From NCBI GenBank assembly GCA_041497995.1, contig JBGQHM010000246.1, positions 1 to 10,230 on the forward strand: a stretch of 10,230 nt of DNA, in the 5' to 3' direction. The notes below the pieces were generated by a model that was given only the letters and a program-made list of their open reading frames with translations, ran no database searches and was not told the DNA's origin. The translations under genes were made by a program, and so were the position numbers. Positions 1 through 7,706 of this stretch are shown one piece after another. The stretch is from DATKMS01 sp041497995 (lineage in GTDB: Bacteria; Desulfobacterota; Binatia; HRBIN30). How positions within the stretch are numbered: position 1 is the stretch's first letter; each line of letters starts with the position of its first letter.

Positions 1-2
1 AG

Positions 3-2972
3 GTCGCCGTGGTGGACACTGCGCGGCGCCCGGTCGCGGGCGCGACGGTGCGCGTCGAGGTGCGCCAACGCAAGAACTACTCGTACCGCAAACGCGTCGT
101 TGGTGGCTTCTACGCCTACGAGAACATCGAAGAAGTCGGCCCGCTCCTCGGGACGCTCTGCGAAGGCCAGACGAACGCCGCCGGCTGGTTCCTCTGTGAG
201 GGCAAGCCGCCGGCCGAGGGCAACCTCATCCTCCAGGCTTCGACCACCGACGACGCCTCGCACGTCAGCACCGCGCACACCGAGCTGTGGGTCTCCGGCT
301 CGGACGACGAGTGGTTTAGTGCGCAGGACAGCGACCGCATCGACCTGTTACCGGAGAAGCCGCGTTACGAACCGGGCGACACCGCACGCTTCCAAGTCCG
401 CATGCCGTTCCGCGAGGCGACGGCGCTGGTGACCACGGAACGCGAGGGTGTGCTCGACGCGTTCATCGTCCCACTTTCGGGCAAGGATCCCGTCGTCGAG
501 GTGCCGGTGAAGGATGCGTACGCGCCGAACATGTTCGTCTCGGCGTTCGTCGTGCGCGGACGCGTCGGCGACGTGCAACCAACGGCGATGGTCGACCTCG
601 GCAAGCCGGCATTCAAATTGGGCATCGCCGAGATTCGCGTCGGCTGGCGTGGGCACGAGCTGAAGGTTGCCGTGTCTACCGACCGCCCCATCTATCACGT
701 GCGCGAACGAGCCGCGGTGCAGATCACGGTGCGCACCGCCGATGGCAAGGCGCCGCCCGCCGGTAGTGAGGTCGCGGTGGCCGCAGTCGACGAAGGACTA
801 CTGGAGCTCCAACCGAACAAGAGCTGGGATCTGCTCGAAGCCATGATGGGTCGGCGCGGCTACGGTGTTCGCACGTCGACCGCGCAGATGCAGGTCGTGG
901 GCAAGCGCCACTTCGGGCTCAAGGCGGTGCCGCAAGGCGGTGGCGGCGGCCGCCAGAGCACGCGTGAGCTGTTCGACACGCTGCTGCTCTGGCAGGCGCG
1001 CGTCACCCTCGATGCGAACGGTAATGCCGCCGTCGAGGTGCCACTCAACGACTCGCTCACCAGCTTCCGCATCGCCGCGGTTGCCACCGGCGGTGTCGGG
1101 CACTTCGGCACGGGCACGACGACGATCCGTTCCACGCAAGACCTGATGCTCTTGTCCGGCTTGGCGCCGCTGGTGCGCGAGGGCGACCAGTTCCCGGCGC
1201 AGTTCACCGTGCGCAATACGACAGACCGAACGATGAAGGTGTCGCTCAGCGGCCGAGCAAGCGGGCTATCCACACCGTTTGCGGTGCAGACCATCGACCT
1301 CACGCCCGGCGAAGCCAAGGTCGTCAGCTGGGATGTCGCTGTGCCGGTTGGCGTCGAGTCGCTCGGCTATGACGTTGAGGCGCGCGACGCCGTCGGAGCT
1401 ACCGATCGCTTGCGCGTTACCCAACAGGTACGGCCTGCGGTTCCGGTCCGCACATTCCAGGCAATGCTAGTGCAGCTCGACGGTCCGTTACGCGAACCGG
1501 TCGAGCGTCCGACCGACGCGCTGCCCGGACGCGGTGGGATCGATGTGCATCTGGCCGCGTCGCTCACCAGCGGACTCGACGGGGTCAGCGATTGGATGCG
1601 CGCGTATCCCTATACCTGCCTTGAACAGCGTGTGTCGCGTGCGGTCGCACTCAACGACGGAGGGTTGTGGCATGAGATCACCGCGGCGCTGCCGTCGTAC
1701 ACGGATGGCGACGGGCTGCTGAAGTACTTCCCCACAATGCCGGAGGGCAGCGAGGTGCTCACCGCCTACGTTCTGGCCATCACCAATGAAGCTGGCTTCG
1801 CGTTGCCGCCCGATGTGCAGGAGAAGATGACGGCCGCCCTCGCCAAGTTCGTCAACGGTGGCCTGGTACGCCGGCCGGCGCTGCGCACGACTGACCTGCC
1901 GATGCGCAAGCTGGCAGCGATCGAAGCGTTGGCGCGTGTAGGCAAAGCGCAGCCGGCAATGCTTGGGAGCGTTGCGATCGAGCCGAATCTCTGGCCAACG
2001 TCTGCGGTGCTCGATTGGTGGAGCATTCTGCAGCGCGTTGCCGCCATTCCGAAGCACGACGTCCTGCGGCGCGAAGCGGAACAGATCATCCGCGCGCGGC
2101 TCAACCTGCAGGGAACGACGATGGGATTCTCAACCAATGACAGTCTGTGGTGGCTCATGGTCTGCCCCGATACCGATGCTGTACGCATGGTGTTGGACGC
2201 GCTGCCCGCCAAGTCGTGGCACGACGACATGCCCCGACTGCTGCGCGGCGCACTCGGCCGCCAGCAACGCGGGCATTGGGACTGCACGGTCACCAATGCC
2301 TGGGGCATGCTGGCGGTGCGCAGGTTCGCCGCAGCGTTCGAGGCAGCCCCGGTGAGCGGTTCCGTGACGGCGACGCTGGGTGGCGCGACGCAGCAATCAG
2401 TCTGGGCGCAACCGCCGGTGGATCTCGGGTTGACCTTCGCATGGCCGGCGATGCGCGCGGAGCTGTCGCTGACGCCGGCGGGAACCGGAGCGCCGTGGGC
2501 GACCGTTCAATCGCGCGCGGCGATTCCGTTGAAGGCGCCGTTGTCGAGCGGCTATCAGATCACCAAGACGGTCACGCCGATGGAACCACGCACGCCCGGC
2601 ATCCTGAGTCGCGGCGACAGACTGCGCGTCCGGCTGGAGATCGAGGCGCAGAGCGACATGACGTGGGTCGTGGTGAACGATCCGATTCCTGCGGGCGCGT
2701 CGCATCTCGGCACCGGCTTGGCGCGCGACTCACAGATAGCCACCCAAACCGAGACGCAATCCGAGGAGGTCTGGCCGGTGTTTCAGGAGCGCGCCTTCGA
2801 GGCGTACCGCGCTTACTACGAGTTTGTCCCGAAGGGGAAATTTGCGGCCGAGTACATCATCCGGCTCAACCAGAGCGGCCGCTTCGAGCAGCCGACCACA
2901 CGCGTGGAGGCGCTCTATGCGCCCGAGATGTTCGGCGAGCTCCCGAATGCACCCGTCGAGGTACAACCATGA
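3..2972 (+). CDS. Alpha-2-macroglobulin family protein (thioester type), 5' truncated
   Basis: This is the C-terminal 989 residues of a bacterial alpha-2-macroglobulin, a periplasmic protease trap thought to bind attacking proteases through a reactive thioester. The frame is open to the window edge and the first residues already lie inside a beta-sandwich (MG) domain, so the signal peptide and several N-terminal domains are missing; full-length family members are about 1,500-1,900 residues. Numbering from the GTG at position 9, there is a bait-like stretch ending in a glycine run (about 311-315), then the core A2M domain (about 325-400). The thioester motif YPYTCLEQ follows, with Cys537 and Gln540 (bases 1617-1628), inside a helical thioester domain. 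The C-terminal MG domain (about 840-987) ends in the family-typical YAPEMFGELPNAP. CLEQ marks the thioester-active type. Its stop overlaps the start of pbpC, the usual partner of this type. Family assignment is firm; the target protease is unknown. Confidence 0.95.
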   Translation, partial: VAVVDTARRPVAGATVRVEVRQRKNYSYRKRVVGGFYAYENIEEVGPLLGTLCEGQTNAAGWFLCEGKPPAEGNLILQASTTDDASHVSTAHTELWVSGSDDEWFSAQDSDRIDLLPEKPRYEPGDTARFQVRMPFREATALVTTEREGVLDAFIVPLSGKDPVVEVPVKDAYAPNMFVSAFVVRGRVGDVQPTAMVDLGKPAFKLGIAEIRVGWRGHELKVAVSTDRPIYHVRERAAVQITVRTADGKAPPAGSEVAVAAVDEGLLELQPNKSWDLLEAMMGRRGYGVRTSTAQMQVVGKRHFGLKAVPQGGGGGRQSTRELFDTLLLWQARVTLDANGNAAVEVPLNDSLTSFRIAAVATGGVGHFGTGTTTIRSTQDLMLLSGLAPLVREGDQFPAQFTVRNTTDRTMKVSLSGRASGLSTPFAVQTIDLTPGEAKVVSWDVAVPVGVESLGYDVEARDAVGATDRLRVTQQVRPAVPVRTFQAMLVQLDGPLREPVERPTDALPGRGGIDVHLAASLTSGLDGVSDWMRAYPYTCLEQRVSRAVALNDGGLWHEITAALPSYTDGDGLLKYFPTMPEGSEVLTAYVLAITNEAGFALPPDVQEKMTAALAKFVNGGLVRRPALRTTDLPMRKLAAIEALARVGKAQPAMLGSVAIEPNLWPTSAVLDWWSILQRVAAIPKHDVLRREAEQIIRARLNLQGTTMGFSTNDSLWWLMVCPDTDAVRMVLDALPAKSWHDDMPRLLRGALGRQQRGHWDCTVTNAWGMLAVRRFAAAFEAAPVSGSVTATLGGATQQSVWAQPPVDLGLTFAWPAMRAELSLTPAGTGAPWATVQSRAAIPLKAPLSSGYQITKTVTPMEPRTPGILSRGDRLRVRLEIEAQSDMTWVVVNDPIPAGASHLGTGLARDSQIATQTETQSEEVWPVFQERAFEAYRAYYEFVPKGKFAAEYIIRLNQSGRFEQPTTRVEALYAPEMFGELPNAPVEVQP
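2958..2961 (+). promoter_or_regulatory. Ribosome-binding site for pbpC
   Basis: GAGG lies 7 nt upstream of the ATG at 2969, inside the last codons of the macroglobulin gene. Together with the ATGA overlap it supports 2969 as the pbpC start and suggests translational coupling. It is only a four-base match. Confidence 0.5.
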
Positions 2973-5110
2973 CGCGTCACTTCGCAGTACTGATTCTGGT
3001 CGCATTTGTGTTTGGGTGCCGTGACAATCCGCAATCCGCAATCCGCAATCCGCAATTCCCCTCCATCGCCGCTGTCCGCGCAGCCTATCAACCGTCGGAC
3101 ATCGCCTTGCTCGACCGGCACGGCGCCGTCATTCACGAAGTGCGTGTCGACTCGCGGCGCCGGCGTTTGACGTGGACACCGCTGACCGACATCTCACCCG
3201 CGCTACAGGCGGCGGTGATCGCGTCGGAGGACCGACGTTTCTACCAGCACGACGGCGTCGATGCCCGAGCTACCGTGGCCGCGGCCGTCCAGCTCGTGCG
3301 CGGGGGACCGCGGCGCGGCGCCAGCACCATCTCGATGCAGCTCGCTACCCAGCTCGACCCACCGCTGCAGCAGCGCCGCGGTGGCTGGCGCGCGCTCGTC
3401 CAAAAGTGGCAGCAGATGCGGTTGGCGTGGACGCTCGAACGGCGCTGGTCGAAGGCCGAGATTCTCGAAGCCTATCTCAACTTGGTTACCTTCCGTGGCG
3501 AGCTACAGGGAGTGGCCGCGGCTACGCACGTCCTGTTCGGCAAGCTGCCGCACGGCGTGACGGAACCCGAGGCGCTGGTGCTTGCCGTGCTCCTGCGCGC
3601 ACCGAACGCAGAACCCAGTGCCGTCAGGCGACGCGCTACGCTGCTGCGCGCAGCCGTAGGAGGTGCAGCAACGCAGCCGGAGCTCGCCGCAGCCGTGACC
3701 CAAGCGCTCAGTGCGCCACCCGGAACGGGACCGCGTATCGCTCTGGCTCCACACGCCGCGCATGAGCTCCTGCGCGGCGCTATGCCGACCGCCGCGGTCC
3801 AGTCGACGCTCGACGCTGCGCTGCAGCGCACTGCGACGGAGGTGTTGCGACGCCATCTGCTGGCCCTACGTGACCGCTGGGTGCACGACGGTGCGCTCCT
3901 CGTCGTCGACAACGACAGCGGCGACGTGCTGGCGTACGTTGGTGGTGTTGACGATCTGTCCAGTGCGCGCCACGTCGACGCCATCCGAGCCCGCCGCCAA
4001 GCGGGCTCGGCGCTCAAGCCGTTCCTCTACGGTTTAGCCCTCGAGGAGCGGCTGCTCACACCCGCATCGCTGGTTGAAGACACGCCGCTGGAGATACCGG
4101 TTACGGGTGGGCTGTACCGGCCGCAGAACTACGACGAGCAGTTTCGCGGTCTCGTCACCGTGCGCACCGCGCTGTCCGGGTCGTTGAACATTCCCGCCGT
4201 ACGCACGCTCCAACTCGTCGGTGCAGAATCATTCGTGCAGCAGCTGCGGCTTCTGGGATTTCACGGAGTGGTGGAATCGGGCGAGTATTACGGTCCATCG
4301 CTCGCACTCGGTTCGGCGGACGTCACCCTGTGGGAGATGGTGAACGCGTACCGCACGCTAGCCAACGGTGGCCGCTGGAGTCCGCTCCGGCTGCGCCCGG
4401 CGCAGGTGCCGGCTGATGGTGGACAGCGCGTATACGCGGAAGCGACCGCCTTTCTCGTCTCGAGCATCCTCGCCGATAGAGAGAGCCGCAGCGTCACCTT
4501 CGGCCTCGAGAACCCGCTGGTGACACGCTTCTGGACGGCGGTGAAGACCGGCACGAGCAAGGAGATGCGCGACAACTGGTGTATCGGCTACTCACGGCGC
4601 TACACCGTCGGCGTGTGGGTGGGCAATTTCTCCGGCCAACCGATGCGCGACGTGAGCGGGGTTTCCGGCGCCGCGCCGGTGTGGCGTGAGGTAATGGAAT
4701 GGCTGCATCGCGACCTCGCGAGTGCGCCGCCGAAGCCCCCTGCAGGCGTGCACTCCGAAAGCGTCGCATTCCCGGACGGCCTCGAGCCGGGGCGCGTCGA
4801 GTGGTTCCTCGCTGAGACTCTGCCGAGCTCTCAACAAGTGCTGGCCGGGGATCAGCCACACATCGTCGCACCGGTCGCCGGCACCATCGTCGCCCTCGAC
4901 CCGGACATTCCGGCCGCCCGCCAGCGCATCGCGTTGGAAGCACACGCGGGTGGCGCAGCAGTGCGGTGGTCCGTGGATGGCGCCGATCTCGGCGCCGCCG
5001 ACAAGTTGGTATTGTGGCAACCGCACCCCGGCCGGCACACGTTGCAGTTGATGGACGATAGCCACCGTGTGCTCGACAGCGTCGCGCTTGTCGTGCGCGG
5101 CGCGTTGTAG
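2969..5110 (+). CDS. pbpC: Penicillin-binding protein 1C (bifunctional transglycosylase/transpeptidase)
   Basis: This 713-residue class A PBP polymerises glycan strands and cross-links peptidoglycan on the periplasmic side of the inner membrane. The GT51 domain has EDRRFYQHDG (catalytic Glu87) and GASTISMQ (117-124). The transpeptidase has SALK (nucleophile Ser347, Lys350), SLN (405-407) and KTGTS (526-530). Residues 631-713 form the C-terminal domain typical of PBP1C (BiPBP_C), which separates it from PBP1A/1B. The length is close to E. coli PbpC (770). The start at 2969 has GAGG 7 nt upstream and overlaps the macroglobulin stop by four bases; the frame stays open far upstream but only as an overprint of that gene. 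The N-terminus (short basic end, hydrophobic residues 5-16, then Cys17 in VFGC) resembles a lipoprotein signal rather than the usual transmembrane anchor. It is followed by a low-complexity stretch made by a 7-bp tandem repeat. Catalytic residues appear intact. Confidence 0.95.
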   Translation: MTRHFAVLILVAFVFGCRDNPQSAIRNPQFPSIAAVRAAYQPSDIALLDRHGAVIHEVRVDSRRRRLTWTPLTDISPALQAAVIASEDRRFYQHDGVDARATVAAAVQLVRGGPRRGASTISMQLATQLDPPLQQRRGGWRALVQKWQQMRLAWTLERRWSKAEILEAYLNLVTFRGELQGVAAATHVLFGKLPHGVTEPEALVLAVLLRAPNAEPSAVRRRATLLRAAVGGAATQPELAAAVTQALSAPPGTGPRIALAPHAAHELLRGAMPTAAVQSTLDAALQRTATEVLRRHLLALRDRWVHDGALLVVDNDSGDVLAYVGGVDDLSSARHVDAIRARRQAGSALKPFLYGLALEERLLTPASLVEDTPLEIPVTGGLYRPQNYDEQFRGLVTVRTALSGSLNIPAVRTLQLVGAESFVQQLRLLGFHGVVESGEYYGPSLALGSADVTLWEMVNAYRTLANGGRWSPLRLRPAQVPADGGQRVYAEATAFLVSSILADRESRSVTFGLENPLVTRFWTAVKTGTSKEMRDNWCIGYSRRYTVGVWVGNFSGQPMRDVSGVSGAAPVWREVMEWLHRDLASAPPKPPAGVHSESVAFPDGLEPGRVEWFLAETLPSSQQVLAGDQPHIVAPVAGTIVALDPDIPAARQRIALEAHAGGAAVRWSVDGADLGAADKLVLWQPHPGRHTLQLMDDSHRVLDSVALVVRGAL
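3025..3056 (+). repeat. Heptanucleotide tandem repeat (AATCCGC)n within pbpC
   Basis: A perfect 7-bp period covers 32 bases, about 4.6 copies; four full AATCCGC units start at 3026, 3033, 3040 and 3047. It encodes the linker just after the hydrophobic N-terminus of PBP1C, reading as overlapping N-P-Q-S-A-I-R residues. Because 7 is not a multiple of 3, gain or loss of one unit would shift the frame before both catalytic domains. Similar SAIRNPQ-coding repeats are familiar from other high-GC environmental genomes (recollection, not searched). Confidence 0.9.
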
Positions 5111-5112
5111 CG

Positions 5113-5976
5113 ATGGATCACGTCCTCCCCTTCGCCCAACGCATCGCTGATCGGCTCGGACAGATCGACGGAGTCGTCGCCGTCGTGCTTGGAGGGTCGC
5201 ATGCACGCGGCACGGCACGACCGGACTCGGACGTCGATCTGGGAATCTACTATCGGCCGCAGCAGCGTCCATCGCTCCAGGCCCTGCGCGCCTTGGCGGA
5301 AGAGCTCGACGATCGACATCCGCAGGAGGCCGTGACCGACTTCGGCGAGTGGGGGCCGTGGATCAACGGCGGCGCGTGGCTACAGATCGAGGGGCAACCC
5401 GTTGACTGGCTCCTTCGAGATCTCGATCGCGTCGCACACACGATCGACGAGTGCCGCGCCGGCCGGCCGACGTGCGACTACCAGATCGGCCATCCGCACG
5501 GCTTCCACAACCACATCTACATGGCCGAGGTGCACGTCTGTCGTCCGCTTCACGATCCGAGTGGCCGGCTGGCACAGCTCAAGGCGCTCACCGCCGAATA
5601 CCCACCGCAGTTGAAGCAGGCGCTCATCAACACGTATCTCTTCGAGGCGCAGTTCTCCGTTGAGATTGCCCGCAAGCCGGCGCACCGCGGCGACGCGTCC
5701 TATGTGGCCGGCTGTCTGTTTCGCTGCGTTGCCTGTCTCATCCAGGTGCTGCACGCGCTGAACGAGCAGTACTTTCTGAACGAGAAGGGCGCGGTCGCCG
5801 CGATCGACTCGTTTCCGCGCCGTCCTGCTGGCTTCGGCGTTAAGATTTCCGACGCACTGGCTCAGTTGGGAGAATCCGGCGTGGCGGCGCTTGAAGCCCT
5901 TGTCCACGACGTCCGCCAGCTGTGCGCCAACGTCCCGGGGCTGTGGGCAGCAGCGCCGTTCCGCTCCTTGCGCTGA
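5113..5976 (+). CDS. Nucleotidyltransferase-domain protein with helical C-terminal region
   Basis: This 287-residue protein has a minimal nucleotidyltransferase fold of the polymerase-beta/kanamycin-nucleotidyltransferase superfamily. The signature GGSHARG (27-33) is followed by SDVDLGIYY, with metal-binding Asp40 and Asp42, and a likely third acidic residue, Asp98, sits in EGQPVDWLLRD. All three expected carboxylates are therefore present and the protein should transfer a nucleotide from an NTP to a small molecule, RNA or protein; nothing identifies the acceptor. The C-terminal half (about 165-285) looks mostly helical, like the helical bundles following this domain in antibiotic nucleotidyltransferases and in MNT/HEPN modules, but I see no clear HEPN RNase motif. 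There is no signal peptide, so it should be cytoplasmic. The ATG is 2 nt after the pbpC stop with no clear Shine-Dalgarno, suggesting coupled translation. Alternatives are an antibiotic-modifying enzyme or an AMPylating antitoxin-like protein. Confidence 0.85.
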   Translation: MDHVLPFAQRIADRLGQIDGVVAVVLGGSHARGTARPDSDVDLGIYYRPQQRPSLQALRALAEELDDRHPQEAVTDFGEWGPWINGGAWLQIEGQPVDWLLRDLDRVAHTIDECRAGRPTCDYQIGHPHGFHNHIYMAEVHVCRPLHDPSGRLAQLKALTAEYPPQLKQALINTYLFEAQFSVEIARKPAHRGDASYVAGCLFRCVACLIQVLHALNEQYFLNEKGAVAAIDSFPRRPAGFGVKISDALAQLGESGVAALEALVHDVRQLCANVPGLWAAAPFRSLR

Positions 5977-6009
5977 CGCGCGCGCCGTGCCAGCGTTCGC
6001 GCAACGGCG

Positions 6010-6891
6010 ATGAGCGACCTCGCAGCAGCGCGCCGGCGCTATGCGGATAACCTGCGCGAGCGCGTGGGCGTGCAGTCGGCGGCATTGGTGCATGCCTTCG
6101 CGACCGTGCCACGCGAGCACTACCTCGGCCCGGGGCCGTGGGACATCTTCGATCTGAGTGCCGCCACGGTGAACTTGCGACCGTACCACGCGACACCTGA
6201 TGCGGATCCCGTGCATCTCTATCGTGACGTGCTCGTCGGCATCGACGCGACGCGCGGGCTCAACAATGGTCAGCCGAGTGCGCACGCTTTGTGGATGGAC
6301 CAACTCGGGTTGCAAGCGGGCGAGCACGTCGTTCACGTCGGGTGTGGAACGGGCTACTACGCAGCGATTCTGGCGGAGGTAGTCGGCGTCGGCGGCCATG
6401 TGACGGCCATCGAGCTCGATCCCGAGCTGGCCGCTCGCGCCCGGAAGAATCTCGCGCATCTCGCGCACGTCGAGGTGGTTGCGGCGAATGGCTGCGAGTA
6501 TGACCCCGGTTTCGTCGATGCCTTCTACGTCAACGCCGGTGCGACGCATCCGCTGCCACGCTGGCTCGATCGCCTGCGTCCCGCCGGCAGGTTGATGCTG
6601 CCCCTTGTCCGCTGGCCGGCGAACCAGGCTGAGGCGAGCGCGTCGGGGATGGGCGTCCTGTTGAAGGTGACGCGGCAGGGCGAGACGTTCGCAGCACGCA
6701 TCGTCTCGCTCGTTGGTATCTTTCCCTGCATTGGAGCGGTGGATACAGAAGCCGATCGCCGTTTGGGTGAAGCGCTCGCACGGGGCGCCGGCACCGACGT
6801 CGTGCACTCGCTCCGGCGCGAACCGCACACGGCCGAGGCGAGTTGCTGGCTGCACGGTGATGGCTACTGTCTGTCGGCGCTGCCGGCGTGA
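6010..6891 (+). CDS. PCMT-like SAM-dependent methyltransferase
   Basis: This 293-residue class I methyltransferase resembles the protein-L-isoaspartate O-methyltransferase family. SAM-binding motif I is VHVGCGTGYYAA (108-119), followed by the acidic end of strand 2 in AIELDPE (Glu135), the motif AAN at 158-160 and a PAGRLMLPL strand (191-199). The N-terminal arrangement, with VPREHYLG at 33-40 and a conserved loop before motif I, also fits PCMT. That loop, however, reads NNGQPSAHALWMD (85-97) in place of the usual I-S-Q/A-P substrate loop of true repair enzymes. It may therefore be a paralogue acting on another carboxylate or protein. It lacks a signal peptide. It begins 33 nt after the nucleotidyltransferase and ends 4 nt before the HAD gene, so all are probably co-transcribed. 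The ATG at 6010 lacks a strong Shine-Dalgarno, so the exact start is less certain than the family. Confidence 0.85.
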   Translation: MSDLAAARRRYADNLRERVGVQSAALVHAFATVPREHYLGPGPWDIFDLSAATVNLRPYHATPDADPVHLYRDVLVGIDATRGLNNGQPSAHALWMDQLGLQAGEHVVHVGCGTGYYAAILAEVVGVGGHVTAIELDPELAARARKNLAHLAHVEVVAANGCEYDPGFVDAFYVNAGATHPLPRWLDRLRPAGRLMLPLVRWPANQAEASASGMGVLLKVTRQGETFAARIVSLVGIFPCIGAVDTEADRRLGEALARGAGTDVVHSLRREPHTAEASCWLHGDGYCLSALPA

Positions 6892-6895
6892 GCCG

Positions 6896-7618
6896 ATGCA
6901 ACTGGCGATCTTCGACATCGATGGCACGCTGGCCAACACCAATCCGGTGGATTCGCGGTGCTACGTGCGTGCCGTCCGCGAGGAGATCGGCGTCGACCTC
7001 AAGGATGCGAAGTGGTCGGACTTCACCTTCGTCACCGATTCGGGCATCAGCGTGCAGATCTTCGAGCGCTATCTCGGCCGCGCGCCGGCAACGGCGGAGC
7101 TCTTGAAACTGCAGCAGCGCTTTCGCGACCTCCTCGCACAAGCGGCGGATGAACGTCCCGAATCGTTTTCGGAGGTGCCGGGGGCGTCAGAGGCGCTGCA
7201 GCGCTTGCGCAGCGATCCCGACTGGGCGGTGGCCATCGCCACCGGCAGCTGGCGGGCCTGTGCGTTGGTGAAGCTGGCCGCTGCCGGGCTCAGCACCGAC
7301 GGATTACCTGCCGCGTTTGCTGACGACGGGTTGGCGCGCGAAGACATTCTTACCACCGCGCAGGCGCGCGCCCTGCAAGCGCACAGCATGGCGTGCTTCA
7401 GCCGCGTGGTGTCGATCGGCGACGCGCCGTGGGATGTGCAGACGGCACGCCGCCTGGGGCTGCCGTTCATCGGCGTGCGCGCGCATGAGGAGGCCGTAGC
7501 GCTCGAGGAGTGGGGCGCGAGTCACGTCCTCCACGACTACACCGACTTCGACTTGCTGCTGCGTTGTCTCGCCGAGGCGCGGGTACCGGTGGACCGCCCC
7601 GCCGCTCCCCTCCGCTAA
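6896..7618 (+). CDS. HAD-superfamily hydrolase (phosphatase-like)
   Basis: This 240-residue haloacid dehalogenase-fold protein probably hydrolyses a small phosphorylated metabolite. Motif I is FDIDGTL with nucleophile Asp7 and general acid Asp9. Motif II is IATGS (Thr116). The motif III base is probably Arg148 in LARED, where many members have Lys. Motif IV is IGDAPWD with Asp176 and Asp180. A helical cap of about 75 residues between motifs I and II suggests the C1-cap phosphoglycolate phosphatase/beta-phosphoglucomutase-like group. The substrate cannot be read from sequence. I chose the ATG at 6896 because it puts the nucleophile at residue 7, as is usual; the frame is open further upstream (ATG at 6713), but that would overlap the methyltransferase by about 180 bases. 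The 4-nt gap to the upstream stop suggests coupled translation. It is the last gene of the first block, followed by a hairpin-rich spacer. Confidence 0.88.
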   Translation: MQLAIFDIDGTLANTNPVDSRCYVRAVREEIGVDLKDAKWSDFTFVTDSGISVQIFERYLGRAPATAELLKLQQRFRDLLAQAADERPESFSEVPGASEALQRLRSDPDWAVAIATGSWRACALVKLAAAGLSTDGLPAAFADDGLAREDILTTAQARALQAHSMACFSRVVSIGDAPWDVQTARRLGLPFIGVRAHEEAVALEEWGASHVLHDYTDFDLLLRCLAEARVPVDRPAAPLR

Positions 7619-7622
7619 GGTT

Positions 7623-7706
7623 GGCGGGCAGGGACGCCCGCCCCACCTCATCTGCTTTTTTCTTCGTCTGAAATGAAATGATGGTGGAGCGGGCGTCCTG
7701 CCCGCT
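7623..7706. repeat. Paired inverted palindromes (REP/BIME-like or MITE-like element)
   Basis: Left palindrome: 7-bp stem 7623-7629/7636-7642 (GGCGGGC/GCCCGCC) with a 6-nt loop. Right palindrome: 8-bp stem 7687-7694/7700-7707 (GAGCGGGC/GCCCGCTC) with a 5-nt loop. The two units are also inverted copies of each other: 7624-7647 pairs with 7683-7705 over 22 base pairs with one mismatch and one bulged G, enclosing about 35 nt. Two inverted palindromic units in a spacer is the layout of REP/BIME elements or a small non-autonomous element. No transposase or RAYT is visible. It could also act as a terminator for the HAD gene, though the T-run does not directly follow either stem. Confidence 0.65.

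Noticed and set aside
2147..2968. A possible 274-codon N-terminal extension of pbpC in the same frame.
   Set aside because: It overprints the macroglobulin C-terminal domain, is Arg/Gly-rich with no domain or signal, and the ATG at 2969 has a ribosome-binding site and a hydrophobic signal.
6713..6895. An upstream ATG that would extend the HAD protein by 61 residues.
   Set aside because: The extension overprints the methyltransferase, and the HAD nucleophile motif normally lies close to the N-terminus, as it does from 6896.
5380..6942. A 520-codon open frame on the minus strand across the nucleotidyltransferase and PCMT-like genes.
   Set aside because: It is antisense to two genes with clear motifs, has low-complexity Arg/Ala/His-rich composition and no recognisable domain. 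High GC makes such shadow frames common.
3..7618. The first five genes as a new defence island.
   Set aside because: The macroglobulin-pbpC pair is a known module, and the following three genes are common enzyme families with no toxin, nuclease, sensor or mobile element nearby. Co-orientation alone is not enough.
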